Below are positions 1 through 10,540 of a DNA stretch of 64,000 bases, one piece after another; position 1 is the stretch's first letter, and each line of letters opens with the position of its first letter. The stretch comes from Melitaea cinxia (Eukaryota; Arthropoda; Insecta; Lepidoptera; Nymphalidae). The notes under the pieces are model-generated. The model worked only from the letters and a program-made list of their open reading frames with translations, made no database searches and was not told the origin of the DNA. The DNA lies in the NCBI RefSeq assembly GCF_905220565.1, contig NC_059394.1, positions 1,381,501 through 1,445,500 on the forward strand. Direction: 5' to 3'. The translations under genes were made by a program, and so were the position numbers.

Positions 1-147
1 TATGCATGGGAAGGGAATGACATGCATACATAAATTCATAACCACAAACAAAGTTTGTAAAAGGATAACGGTTTTTATAAATATGTATTTTTATAATATA
101 ACCCAAGACAGGTATGTGCAGCGACGATATTTTCACACAGATAATAT

Positions 148-347
148 AGATTTTATAAATTTTTTAATTAGTTATCTTACTCCTCCGAAACGGCTGGATA
201 GATTTTTATGAAATTTTGTGTGCATATCGGGTAGGTCTGAGAATGAGCTAACATCTATTTTTCATAACCCTAAGTTATAAGCTGGGGGGGGGGGATCAAA
301 GGGGTTAATAATATATATGGCAAAACAACGTTTGCGGGGTCAGCTAG
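148..347 (+). mobile_element. non-autonomous Helitron, family B, diverged copy
   Basis: Related to the complete reverse copy at 40070-40408. Shares the box CGAAACGGCTGGA near 187, the phrase TGTGTGCATATCGGGTAGG, and a 3' end with a small hairpin (GCAAA/TTTGC) followed by GGGGTCAGCTAG. The 5' end is diverged and a G-run sits at 285-295. Confidence 0.65.
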
Positions 348-394
348 TAAATATATAAATGCCTCACAATCAACGGCCCTCTGTACGACTTACT

Positions 395-608
395 CCACCG
401 TCAGAGGTCCGAAAACAAAAATGGAAAGACGAATGTCCAGTATCCAGGTGCGACAAAGCTAGCCCTGCAGTCACCAACCCGCCTGCCCAGCGTGGTGACT
501 ATGGGCAAAACAAATGAGTTCACGCTATTTTTGGCGCGAATTTGTGGAGGCCTACGTCCAGTAGTGGACTGCAATAGGCTGTGTGATGATGATGATGATG
601 ATGATGAA
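395..608 (+). mobile_element. SINE-like repeat, family G, with (GAT)n tail
   Basis: Same family as 8971-9295, 14098-14425 and 22172-22507, here in the orientation that ends GGCCTACGTCCAGTAGTGG and then GATGATGAT. The 5' part is truncated. The tail microsatellite at the 3' end is typical of retroposed elements. Confidence 0.65.
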
Positions 609-733
609 TGTCCAGTATGCAAGTTTACAGTATATGTACAAATTTTTGTTGTGAGCAAGAATCTAACTCGCAAACAGCTTATATGTTGCATTATTATTAA
701 ATTAAGGTGAATAATATTTTTTTTTGTCCACAG

Positions 734-844
734 TGTACAATGCTAGCCGAGAATGCGGGTGGCTGCATCAACAAGGGGTTTGACAGTGTAGACGATGGGT
801 TCCAGACCATCGACTTACGTGTCAGGCGGGAAGATGGAGACAGG
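734..844 (+). CDS. OATP/SLCO transporter, N-terminal coding exon (37 codons)
   Basis: Exon bounded by a T-rich tract and CCACAG acceptor and a GTAATT donor; length 111 nt, phase 0 to phase 0. It encodes an acidic, soluble stretch that starts C-T-M-L-A-E-N and ends R-R-E-D-G-D-R, with no membrane segment, as expected for the cytoplasmic N-terminus ahead of OATP TM1. It joins in frame with the next exon at 16275. An in-frame ATG at 740 has A at -3, a good Kozak context, so translation could start here, although the acceptor shows that at least one exon lies upstream, coding or untranslated. N-termini of OATPs are poorly conserved, so assignment rests on splice sites, open frame, codon quality against AT-rich surroundings, and phase match rather than on a domain. 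Alternative: an exon of an unrelated gene on the same strand, judged less likely. Confidence 0.7.
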
Positions 845-1668
845 GTAATTGTTCTAAGTATAAAGTTTAATGGTAGAAGGAAATATATATAATAAACTTC
901 TGTATGTTAGATACGGTTAAACGGCAAATGAATCCTCGGTAACAACTAAATAAATTGTCCTTAATCACATTTGACGTTAAGGAATTTGTATTTGTGAATT
1001 TGATAATATTTTAACGACAGAAGTAATAATTATGAACACATACATAGTTGATGTATACGCTATTAAAAGTACCCATAGTTCGTCGTTAAGAGCCATTTTA
1101 CAAAAATCGGTAACAATCCGCGAAATTGTAATATTTTGACGTCGTTAATCTCAGTGTTGGATGCAATAATGTAATTTATATTCTTGAAATATAATAGAGC
1201 AACCTTTGTTGTAGTCCATAGTCAGATCAGAATTTTGATTTATATTATGTGTATAAAATTATTAACCTTTTCATCAGCCTCCTCCCTGGGTAAACGGTCG
1301 CAATGTATACTTTGAAGTCCTACTTTTCAATAACCTCTACGTTGAAACCATTTTAAAAAAATATCATAATATGTGGAATATAATTTTGTTGTCCACTATC
1401 ATAGATTTTTATTCCATTTGTATCTCTATTAAACGATAAAAAAAATTTAAAGTTACGAATATTTTCCAAATAAGTACAATTTTAAAAGCGATATTTCTCT
1501 TAGAAAACTAAGAAATTTTAACGAACTATCTTCATCAAAGTAAACTTACATCATTAAGGAATACAAAAAAAATAATTAAAAGCTGTAATTATTTTTAATA
1601 CATTTTATATTAAATAAATAATAAAAAGATAGTATATATTGCCACGCATCAAGCCCGGTAAATCAGTC

Positions 1669-1682
1669 GAGCGCTAGCGCTC
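1669..1682. other. 14-bp perfect palindrome in a GC-rich patch
   Basis: GAGCGCTAGCGCTC is perfectly self-complementary and sits within a GC-rich island (about 1640-1770) in otherwise AT-rich intron. It could be a protein-binding site, but nothing else supports a function. Confidence 0.3.
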
Positions 1683-2634
1683 TTAGAGGTAAGGTCCACG
1701 CCAAATTCTGCGCAGCCGTCTCTTTCGCTCACACGCGCCAAGCGCCTGTTGTTATAGCGGATAAAACGCATTTGATACTTTCATAATAAAATATAAATAA
1801 AATAAACATATTACGAAAATGACTGTAAAATAATATAATGATAATTTCTGTAAACAAATGTATAATTTAATTTTCTTTTCTCACACTATCAATACAAATA
1901 GGCATTTCAATCTGTTTGTCTTGTTATTTGTTAATTAATATGTTTGTCGGTGTCGATGTCATTAAATGCTTTTTTATTCATATCGTAAATATTAGATTCA
2001 TTCGTAAACTGAAAAAACTAAATCAATTTAAAAAAATTGTTTCATAAAATTGATTTTTTTAATTTTATTTTAAATTTATTGACTGTTGTTATATAACATA
2101 CTTGAAATTTTTAACAAATTAATTATGTAAAAAACATTTTATACCATAGTTATAATTTTTATTATACATCAGAAAATGATCACGATGGTCTTTTGGTTGT
2201 CACACTATACGTACTAGCACAAAGATCGCGCGGCTCGATGAAACTGAAACTAGCAGCTAGCAGCTAGCAGCCAAAATTAAATGACACTGAAACTAGAAGC
2301 CACGCTTTATATCTCTTAAAAAAGCAACAGATTAAGTTGTAACTGTACAGAAATTAGTGACGTTATATCATCTCGCTATGAAAAAGATCTAAAGGGTAAA
2401 TTCCACCCCCTTCTATTTTTTATATTTAAAAACCCAAACAGGGAGGTTAATTCGATATAAAAGCAAAAAATCTATGTCTTTAAGCATGAAATAAGGTTAA
2501 AATTTAAATCAAAGGTCGTTTAGAATATTAAAAAAAATTAGAAAAAAAGGTAAAAAAATAAATAATCCACTTTGATTATTTTTTTAATATTGCAATTTCC
2601 CTAAGGAGGCAATTATATTGTATTTGTGAAAGTA

Positions 2635-3090
2635 ATCATATCTCTGCTCGTGGACACTACATTTTGTTGTAACTTCGTAGAAACCTTTCTATTACTGTCT
2701 AGAAACGATCATGAAATTTCAAAAGGGATACTCAATCCCTTCTATTTTTTTTATTATTTTTTTTTTCGCTAAGACAATGCCTATATACTACTTCTTTAAA
2801 TGTCTATATCTCTGCTCGTGGACACTACATTTTGTTGTAACTTCGTAGAAACCTTTCTATTACTGTCTAGAAACGATGATAAAATTTTCAAAAGGGATAC
2901 TCAATCCCTTCTATTTTTTTTTTTCGCTAAGACAATGCCTATATACTACTTCTTCAAATGTCTATATCTCTGCTCGTGGACACTACATTTTGCTGTAACT
3001 TCGTAGAAACCTTTATATTACTATCTAGAAACGATGATAAAAATTTCAAAAGGGATACTCAACCCCTTCTATTTTTTTTAATTTTTTTTT
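2635..3090 (+). repeat. satellite monomers, forward block (about 3 copies)
   Basis: Monomer starts TCTCTGCTCGTGG recur at 2641, 2809 and 2967 (spacing 168 and 158). Each contains ACATTTTGTTGTAACTTCG, GGGATACTCAA.CCCTTCT and a T-rich stretch. Orientation is opposite to that of the block at 3110-6470. Confidence 0.9.
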
Positions 3091-3109
3091 TTCCTTAATA
3101 TTGCACTTT

Positions 3110-6100
3110 AGACATTTGAAAAAGTAGTATATAGGCATTGTCTTAGAGAAAAAAAAAATAAAAAAAAATAGAAGGGATTGAGTATCCCTTTTGAAATTTT
3201 TATCATCGTTTCTAGACAGGAATAGAAAGGTTTCTACGAAGTTACAACAAAATGTAGTGTCCACGAGCAGAGATATAGACATTTAAAGAAGTAGTATATA
3301 GGCATTGTCTTAGCGAAAAAAAAAATAAAAAAAAATAGAAGGGATTGAGTATCCCTTTTGAAATTTTTATCATCGTTTTTAGACAGGAATAGAAAGGTTT
3401 CTACGAAGTTACAACAAAATGTAGTGTCCACGAGCAGAGATATAGACATTTAAAGAAGTAGTATATAGGCATTGTCTTAGCGAAAAAAAAAAAAAAATAG
3501 AAGGGATTGAGTATCCCTTTTGAAAATTTTATCATCGTTTCTAAACAGTAATAGAAAGGTTTCTACGAAGTTACAACAAAATGTAGTGTCCACGAGCAGA
3601 GATATAAACATTTAAAGAAGTAGTATATAGGCATTGTCTTAGCGAAAAAAAAAAAAAATAAAAAAAAATAGAAGGGATTGAGTATCCCTTTTGAAATTTT
3701 TATCATCGTTTTTAGACTGGAATAGAAAGGTTTCTACGAAGTTACAACAAAATGTAGTGTCCACGAGCAGAGATATAGACATTTAAAGAAGTAGTATATA
3801 GGCATTGTCTTAGCGAAAAAAAAAAAATAAAAAAAAATAGAAGGGATTGAGTATCCCTTTTGAAATTTTTATCATCGTTTTTAGACAGGAATAGAAAGGT
3901 TTCTACGAAGTTACAACAAAATGTAGTGTCCAAGAGCAGAGATATAGACATTTAAAGAAGTAGTATATAGGCATTGTCTTGCGAAAAAAAAAAAAATAAA
4001 AAAAAATAGAAGGGATTGAGTATCCCTTTTGAAATTTTTATCATCGTTTTTAGACAGGAATAGAAAGGTTTCTACGAAGTTACAACAAAATGTAGTGTCC
4101 ACAAGCAGAGATATAGACATTTAAAAAAGTAGTATATACGCATTGTCTTAGCGAAAAAAAATAAATAAAAAAAAATAGAAGGGATTGAGTATCCCTTTTG
4201 AAATTTTTATCATCGTTTCTAGACAGTAATAGAAAAGTTTCTACGCAGTTACAACAAAATGTAGTGTCCACGAGCAGAGATATAGACATTTGAAGAAATG
4301 GTACATAGGCGTTGTGTTAGAGAAAAAAAAATATAAAAAAAATAGAAGGAATTGAGTATCCCTTTTGAAATTTTTATCATCGTTTCTAGATAGTAATATA
4401 AAGGTTTCTACGAAGTTACAACAAAATGTAGTGTCCACGAGCAGAGATATAGACATTTGAAAAAGTAGTATATAGGCATTGTCTTAGAGAAAAAAAAATA
4501 AAAAAAAATAGAAGGGATTGAGTATCCCTTTTGAAATTTTTATCATCGTTTTAAGACAGTAATAGAAAGGTTCCTGCGAAGTCACAACAAAATGTAGTGT
4601 CCACGAGCAGATATATAGACATTTGAAGAAATGGTACATAGGCGTTGTCTTAGAGAAAAAAAAAAAATAAAAAAAATAGAAGGGATTGAGTATCCCTTTT
4701 GAAATTTTTATCATCGTTTCTAGATAGTAACAGAAAGGTTTCTGCGAAGTTACAACAAAATGTAGTGTCCACGAGCAGAGATATAGACATTTGAAGAAAT
4801 GGTACATAGGCGTTGTCTTAGAGAAAAAAAAAATTAAAAAAAATAGAACGGGTTGAGTATCCCTTTTGAAATTTTTATCATCGTTTCTAGATAGTAATAT
4901 AAAGGTTTCTACGAAGTTACAGCAAAATGTAGTGTCCACGAGCAGAGATATAGACATTTGAAGAAGTAGTATATAGGCATTGTCTTAGAGAAAAAAAATA
5001 AAAAAAAAATAGAAGGGATTGAGTATCCCTTTTGAAATTTTTATCATCGTTTTTAGACAGTAATAGAAAGGTTTCTACGAAGTTACAACAAAATGTAGTG
5101 TCCACGAGCAGAGATACAGACATTTGAAAAAGTAGTATATAGGCATTGTCTTAGAGAAAAAAAAAAATAAAAAAAAATAGAAGGGATTGAGTATCCCTTT
5201 TGAAATTTTTATCATCGTTTCTAGACAGGAATAGAAAGGTTTCTACGAAGTTACAACAAAATGTAGTGTCCACGAGCAGAGATATAGACATTTAAAGAAG
5301 TAGTATATAGGCATTGTCTTAGCGAAAAAAAAAAAAATAGAAGGGATTGAGTATCCCTTTTGAAATTTTTATCATCGTTTCTAGACAGTAATAGAAAGGT
5401 TTCTACGAAGTTACAACAAAATGTAGTGTCCACGAGCAGAGATACAGACATTTGAAAAAGTAGTATATAGGCATTGTCTTAGAGAAAAAAAAAATATAAA
5501 AAAATAGAAGGGATTGAGTATCCCTTTTGAAATTTTTATCATCGTTTTTAGACAGGAATAGAAAGGTTTCTACGAAGTTACAACAAAATGTAGTGTCCAC
5601 GAGCAGAGATATAGACATTTGAAGAAGTAGTATATACGCATTGTCTTAGAGAAAAAAAAAAAATAAAAAAAAATAGAAGGGATTGAGTATCCCTTTTAAA
5701 ATTTTTATCATCGTTTCTAGATAGTAACAGAAAGGTTTCTGCGAAGTTACAACAAAATGTAGTGTCCACGAGCAGAGATATAGACATTTGAAAAAGTAGT
5801 ATATAGGCATTGTCTTAGAGAAAAAAAAATAAAAAAAAATAGAAGGGATTGAGTATCCCTTTTGAATTTTTTATCATCGTTTCTAGACAGTAATAGAAAG
5901 GTTTCTACGAAGTTACAACAAAATGTAGTGTCCACGAGCAGAGATACAGACATTTGAAAAAGTAGTATATAGGCATTGTCTTAGAGAAAAAAAAAAAAAA
6001 AAAAAAATAGAAGGGATTGAGTATCCCTTTTGAAATTTTTATCATCGTTTCTAGACAGGAATAGAAAGGTTTCTACGAAGTTACAACAAAATGTAGTGTC

Positions 6101-6470
6101 CACGAGTAGAGATATAGACATTTGAAGAAATGGTACATAGGCGTTGTCTTAGAGAAAAAAAAAATTAAAAAAAATAGAAGGGGTTGAGTATCCCTTTTGA
6201 ATTTTTTATCATCGTTTCTAGACAGTAATAGAAAGGTTTCTACGAAGTTACAACAAAATGTAGTGTCCACGAGCAGAGATATAGACATTTGAAGAAATGG
6301 TACATAGGCGTTGTCTTAGAGAAAAAAATAAAATAAAAAATAAATAGAAGGGGTTGAGTATCCGCTTTGAAAATTGTCTTATCTTTTCTTGATAGTAAAG
6401 AAAAGGTTTCTGCAAAGTTACAACAAAATGCAGTGTCTATGAGCCGAGATATGATAACTTTAATAAATTA
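3110..6470 (-). repeat. satellite monomers, reversed block (about 20 copies, ~168 bp each)
   Basis: The marker AGATATAGAC or a one-base variant falls at 3271, 3438, 3600, 3771, 3940, 4109, 4278, 4445, 4611, 4779, 4946, 5112, 5280, 5440, 5607, 5776, 5942, 6110, 6277 and 6447. Spacing is 160-171, mostly 166-169. Monomers are highly similar, differing mainly in the A-run length. Each has a hairpin AAGGGATTGAGTATCCCTT (6-bp stem, 7-nt loop). A ~70-codon ORF recurs in most monomers because the A/T-rich unit lacks stops in one frame; spacing is not a multiple of 3 and there is no support for coding. Confidence 0.95.
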
Positions 6471-7289
6471 TATTTAATCGTCTGCTTAGAAAAAATCCCA
6501 AAAAAAAAAAAAAATAAAGTAAATTTTTTTTTTTTATAATCTTTTTTGTTATTATAAATTACCTTTGTTTTCACATTTTGATCCTATTTTATGCTTAGTA
6601 ACATTAATTTTTTAGCTTTTATATCGAATTAACCTCCTTTTTTAGTTTTTAAATTTAAAAAAAAAAGAAGGGGTGGTATTTACCCTTTGGATTTTTGCCA
6701 TAGTTAGATAAACAAACGATACTAATTTGTGTAAAGTTACAAATCAATCTGTTGTTTAGAAGCAGAGATATAAAGAGTGGCTGCTAGTTTCAGCGTCATG
6801 CGGCTCGTACGACTCGCGCGATGCGACCAAATTTACCTAAACTTGCAGAGCGTAAAATTGTGAAATGGCTCTTAACAGTCTGATATTTTTTTTTTTATTT
6901 ATAAATTTTGATCCACGGGCTCAAAATGCCCGTGCCTTTGTTTATCATGCATGCATTATAATACTACAGGCGATTTTTCAACTTATTATACTACAGATCA
7001 ACAGTCCTGTGACTGCCTAGTAAAACTAGGACGTGGTCCGACGCCGACGGTTTTTTTTTTTTTTTCTTATATATATATATATATATAATTTTTTATATAC
7101 TTATTATTTGTTTATCTATGTATAAGTTATCTATTTCTGTTATGTACTTAAATTTCACTACATAATTATTTATTTATCTATTTATTTATTTTATTTTATA
7201 GGTACTTCCACAGAATACATATGGAACAGTCTGATTGCTTTTAATGATTGTACTAAAGTTACTGTAATTATTGTTTAAAAAGCATTACT

Positions 7290-7570
7290 CTTACATATTT
7301 TTGTTGTGAAAATTTCTTTGGCGCATCGCACACACATTTTTTTTGTACGTAGTAAGTTAGGCTGATCCGTCACGCTCTGGGGTGAAAGGCTCAATCGGGT
7401 GAACTCGGGACCGCCGAACGTACCCGAGCGAGCAAGATACTGACTGCTGCTCTTCGCTGCTGAACGGTGAAAGGCTCGATCGGGTGAACTTGGAACTTTT
7501 TGTGTTATTGCTTGATTGTGATTGCCAATGAAGTATTCACTTCTACCGTGCGGCAGCACACACTCAATTT
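7290..7570 (+). mobile_element. dispersed repeat, family I (GGCGC...CCAATGAAG)
   Basis: Shares GTAGTAA.TTAGG.TGATCCGTC and CTCGGGACCGCCGAACGTAC with 26914-27545, and the closing GCCAATGAAGT with it and with 62845-62995. The segment GGTGAAAGGCTCGATCGGGT is duplicated inside. Class unknown; ends resemble GAAGTGAAAACTTC-type inverted termini. Confidence 0.55.
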
Positions 7571-7698
7571 TTTTAAAGGCAAACATGTTCTGTTTATTTG
7601 TAACAAGAAGATTACATTGATATTTTTTTATTAATATTAAAACCGTGTATTATATATTATGATGAAATACGTTCTTCGTAATCATGATTATGATATAA

Positions 7699-7879
7699 CT
7701 AGCTGTAACCGCGACTTCGTCCGCGTGGAATTTAACAAAAAAGTTATTGTTCAGTTCGCAAAGTTATAAATTATATATTATTAAAGGTTTTTATACTAAA
7801 AAAACAAAAGAAAAAATAAAATTCAAATTTAACTTTTACTATTAACTTTTGACAGAACGAAGTCTATCCGGGCAGCCAG
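7699..7879 (-). mobile_element. Helitron fragments back to back
   Basis: Begins with CTAGCTGTAACCGCGACTTCG, a reverse-strand Helitron end, and finishes with CCGGGCAGCCAG, a plus-strand Helitron 3' end (CTAG changed to CCAG) at 7879. Confidence 0.5.
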
Positions 7880-8150
7880 TCTATACAAATAAATAAAATT
7901 GTTAGATTGAGAAATGAGATTGTGATTTGAGAATAGAGTGTCTGTTTGTAACATTAAAATAACCGCTTTTTACTAAAAGCATATGGATGTATACACGGTA
8001 CATAGGTATACCAAAATGACATTTTTAACAATTTTTGTCTGTCTGTCTGTCTGTTTGTTCCGGCTAATCTCGGAAACGGCTGGGCCGATTTTGACGGGCA
8101 GAAAGCTATCCGAGACCGGATAGATGACGTAGTTATATAATAAATCTACA
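7880..8150 (+). mobile_element. non-autonomous Helitron, family D, 5' part
   Basis: Begins TCTATACAAATAAATAAAA exactly after the preceding Helitron end. Contains CTGTCTGTCTGTCTG and the box GGAAACGGCTGGGCCGATT. Matches the reverse copy at 27175-27497 and the 5' fragment at 14463-14580. No 3' terminus found. Confidence 0.6.
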
Positions 8151-8269
8151 TAAAAATCTCTTAACTCTAATACTAATACAAAACACTTATAGAAATATAG
8201 CTTTAAACTGGAAACATGATTTATTTTTGTTTTATTTATAACGTATTTGTTTTTAAATTAAAAAGAAAA

Positions 8270-8470
8270 AACGAGTATGTATGTTTTAGGCCACTGCACT
8301 AAAGGAAACCCACGGAACGTAACTCTCTCTCTTTCTATCTTCAATAAGTTATATCTCCCTTTCAACTTCCGTACGTCTCACCCGATCACACTTTTCGTAA
8401 CGCTCTCGTCACGCGTTCACCAGCTTACTCCCCAAGTGAAGCGTGCGTAAAGAAATTTAACTTCTAAACC
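8270..8470 (+). mobile_element. dispersed repeat, family H
   Basis: Contains CGATCACACTTTTCGTAACG, CTCTCGTCACGCGTTCACC and GCGTGCGTAAAG, shared with 11290-11520, 54050-54375 and (reverse) 60190-60660. Typical lepidopteran interspersed repeat, class not established. Confidence 0.55.
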
Positions 8471-8799
8471 GATAGTTATGTAAAAAAACTAAAGTGAGGT
8501 CAAATATAAATTAATTGAGATATCGCACTCGATGAGTTGATTTCCCTCGCAAACGCACAAATATGTCGGTTTTAAAATTAATTCATCAACCAAATCAGAT
8601 TTAAACGCACGTGAAGTGGACCGCACGTGCGCAGTTGACGCGCACAGATTACAGAATGAACAGAGAACACAGTCATATCAAATATTATGGGTTATATATT
8701 TAAGGATTTTTTTCTATTGATTATATTTAAAACACGATATTTAGTAAAAGGAGGAAGATATTTAATAATGTCCTACTCAGAAAAATCCTATTTAGAATC

Positions 8800-8970
8800 T
8801 AGAGCAGCCCGTCTGGGGAAGTACCTCAACCTCACAGAAGATAACAGTTAAATAATAGTGTTCTCAAGTAGTTTTGTGTTCCTGTCGTGAGTAAGGTGGC
8901 CAGAGCTTTTGGAAAGGATCTGCTTTGCTTTTGGTCTTGCAGGCGTTACGGTAACCGCTTACCATCATCA
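8800..8970 (+). mobile_element. dispersed repeat, family J
   Basis: Contains AGCAGCCCGTCTGGGGAAG, a Cys-free non-coding body and CGGTAACCGCTTACCATCA. Same family at 12338-12510, 35600-35825 and 58041-58252. The closing phrase resembles tails of lepidopteran LINEs/SINEs. It runs directly into the following SINE. Confidence 0.55.
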
Positions 8971-9295
8971 TCATTCCAGCCTATTTCAGTTCACCGCTGG
9001 ACATAGGCCTCCACGAGTTCGCCCCGAAAATGTGTGAACTCATGTGTGTTGCCCATAGTCACCACGATGGGCAGGCCGGTTGGTGACCGCATAGCTGGCT
9101 TTGTCGCACCGAAGACGCTGCTGCCCGTCTTCGGCCTGTGTGTTTCAAAGCCAGCGGTTAGATGGTTATCCCGCCATCGGTCGGTTTCTTAAGTTCCAAG
9201 GTGGTAGTGGAACCTTGTTATCCCTTAGTCGCCTCTTACGACACCCACGGGAAGAGAGGGGGTGGGTATATTCTTTGGTGCCGTTGACCATCAAG
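8971..9295 (-). mobile_element. SINE-like repeat, family G
   Basis: Near full-length reverse copy. Reads through CAGTTCACCGCTGGACATAG, GACCGCATAGCTGGCTTTG, CTTAGTCGCCTCTTACGACA. Compare the copy with clean target duplication at 22172-22507. ORFs here and in sister copies are shadows of this repeat. Confidence 0.7.
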
Positions 9296-10091
9296 TGTAC
9301 CGTAATATTTAGCTTTTCTCTCAGTTTTGTTGACTGTAAAATAAAATGCAATGAAAAAACTGAAACTAATTAATTGATTTCGACCAATTTGTTACGGTTT
9401 TACAAATTAGTTACGACTTAGCGATAAGCTTGTAGGAAAAACATACTGTAGCATATAAATAATGTTTCAAATTTAATTTATATATATTGTGATGTCTAGT
9501 AGCAAATTACATTTTATTGTTTTAATGAAATTGTATAATATTATTTTAAACTTTATAATTATACAAACTGTCTCGGTAAAGTTCGTATCGCCATTTTATT
9601 TTGTGAAAGTATAATCTTTTTATTTTTTAATGCTAACCTTGTCCTGAAAATAACGAAGACAAAAATATAGTATGCAATTAGGTGTAGATATAACAAAATT
9701 AAGCGCGTGCATACATTTCAGCGATTTTTTTTATTTATATTGCTTATTAAATCTACATACGTTGAGCTATCATTTTATTTAATTCAAACATCACGTTTCA
9801 TGCGTAACTTTTTTTAAAATCCTCTAAAAGTTTTAAATGTCACGCACTATCTATTTCCTTTTCATTATCTGTGCCCGCTTGTTTATATACAGTAGCTGGC
9901 TACTTGAACCCTCAGTAGCCCGCGTGGGGTTGGCTTGATAGTATCGGTTCATGCTGCTCGCGATTCAAGTTGAAACTTTTGACGTTACGTATTTATGTGT
10001 CAAGTAAATATGTTTTGAATACGATTTCTTTTCGTGTACAGGAGCTCTTTGGATGTACTAAAATGGTATTGATTATGATTTTTATTACTTA

Positions 10092-10260
10092 CTAGCTGCC
10101 CGGACAGACTTCGTTGTGTTAAAATTTATTAGTAAATTTTTTTATTTAAATTTTTATTTTAAACTTCCGTGGGACTTAAGAAATATACAAAAAATAAATT
10201 ATCAATTGGTCGAGCCATTCTCGAGTTACGCGCTTAGCAACTTTCATTTTTATTCTAAAA
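10092..10260 (-). mobile_element. short non-autonomous Helitron, family A-like
   Basis: Starts (its 3' end) with CTAGCTGCCCGGACAGACTTC and contains the reversed box TTGGTCGAGCCATTCTCGAG followed by the reversed 5' part GCGCTTAGCAACTTTCATTTT, as in the dimer at 26288-26875. Confidence 0.6.
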
Positions 10261-10271
10261 ATCTTAAATTC

Positions 10272-10540
10272 TGAAAATAACATAAACACCTAATAAGAAA
10301 TGTTAAATGTAATTAAATTAAAATATTAATATAATATAAATAATAATAAAATTTAAATATTATTATTATGTATTTCCGGTTCTTTCACTACCACAAAAAA
10401 TCGTATCCATATATAATAAATATATAAAACTAATTCTATGAAAAAGTCTAGGCGTTCGGGCTATAACAGCTTTAACAAGTAACAAACATGCGAACGCATA
10501 AACTTTAATTACTGTAATAAGAAATTTGATACTTAAAAAA
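10272..10540 (+). repeat. dispersed direct repeat K, copy 1
   Basis: Shares long identical runs with 19157-19435, for example CGTATCCATATA, ATGAAAAAGTCTAGG and TTTAATTACTGTAATAAGAA, over about 270 bp. Same orientation 8.9 kb apart. Class unknown; no coding content. Confidence 0.7.

Larger units (their letters stand above)
1..733 (+). other. intronic or 5' non-coding sequence upstream of the first visible exon
   Basis: Contains the 3' portion of a Helitron (148-347), a SINE with a (GAT)n tail (395-608), and AT-rich DNA. No coding exon was recognised. The small ORFs here fall inside the repeats. Confidence 0.6.
2224..6885. repeat. fold-back element or satellite with inverted arms
   Basis: Overall structure: a diverged left arm (about 2224-2530), 3 forward satellite monomers (2635-3090), a turn-around at about 3090-3110, about 20 reversed monomers (3110-6470) and a diverged right arm (about 6560-6885). 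The arms are inverted copies of each other: GAGGTTAATTCGATATAAAA at about 2443-2467 matches the complement near 6608-6630, and CTGAAACTAGCAGCC-type sequence lies outside both. No transposase ORF is present. Precedent for arms made of tandem repeats exists in fold-back elements such as Drosophila Tetris and Galileo. Confidence 0.8.

Noticed and set aside
401..710. Overlapping ORFs on both strands near 400-710
   Set aside because: They read through the SINE G copy and its GAT microsatellite (poly-D or poly-S).
2800..6288. Row of ~70-codon ORFs all starting M-S-I-S-L-L-V-D-T-T or M-S-V-S
   Set aside because: They are the same open frame in successive satellite monomers. Monomer spacing (160-171) is not a multiple of 3, low-complexity F/I runs come from the A-rich part, and there is no start context or splice support.
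2641..6447. CRISPR-like array (regular repeats)
   Set aside because: Repeat units are contiguous ~168-bp monomers with no unique spacers, in a eukaryotic intron.
9101..9373. ORFs with S-H-R-R-R-C-C-P-S-S-A-C-V and L-L-R-H-P-R-E-E-R-G-W (also at 13991-14414 and 22288-22494)
   Set aside because: Recurrent because they are translations of repeat G, not a protein family.
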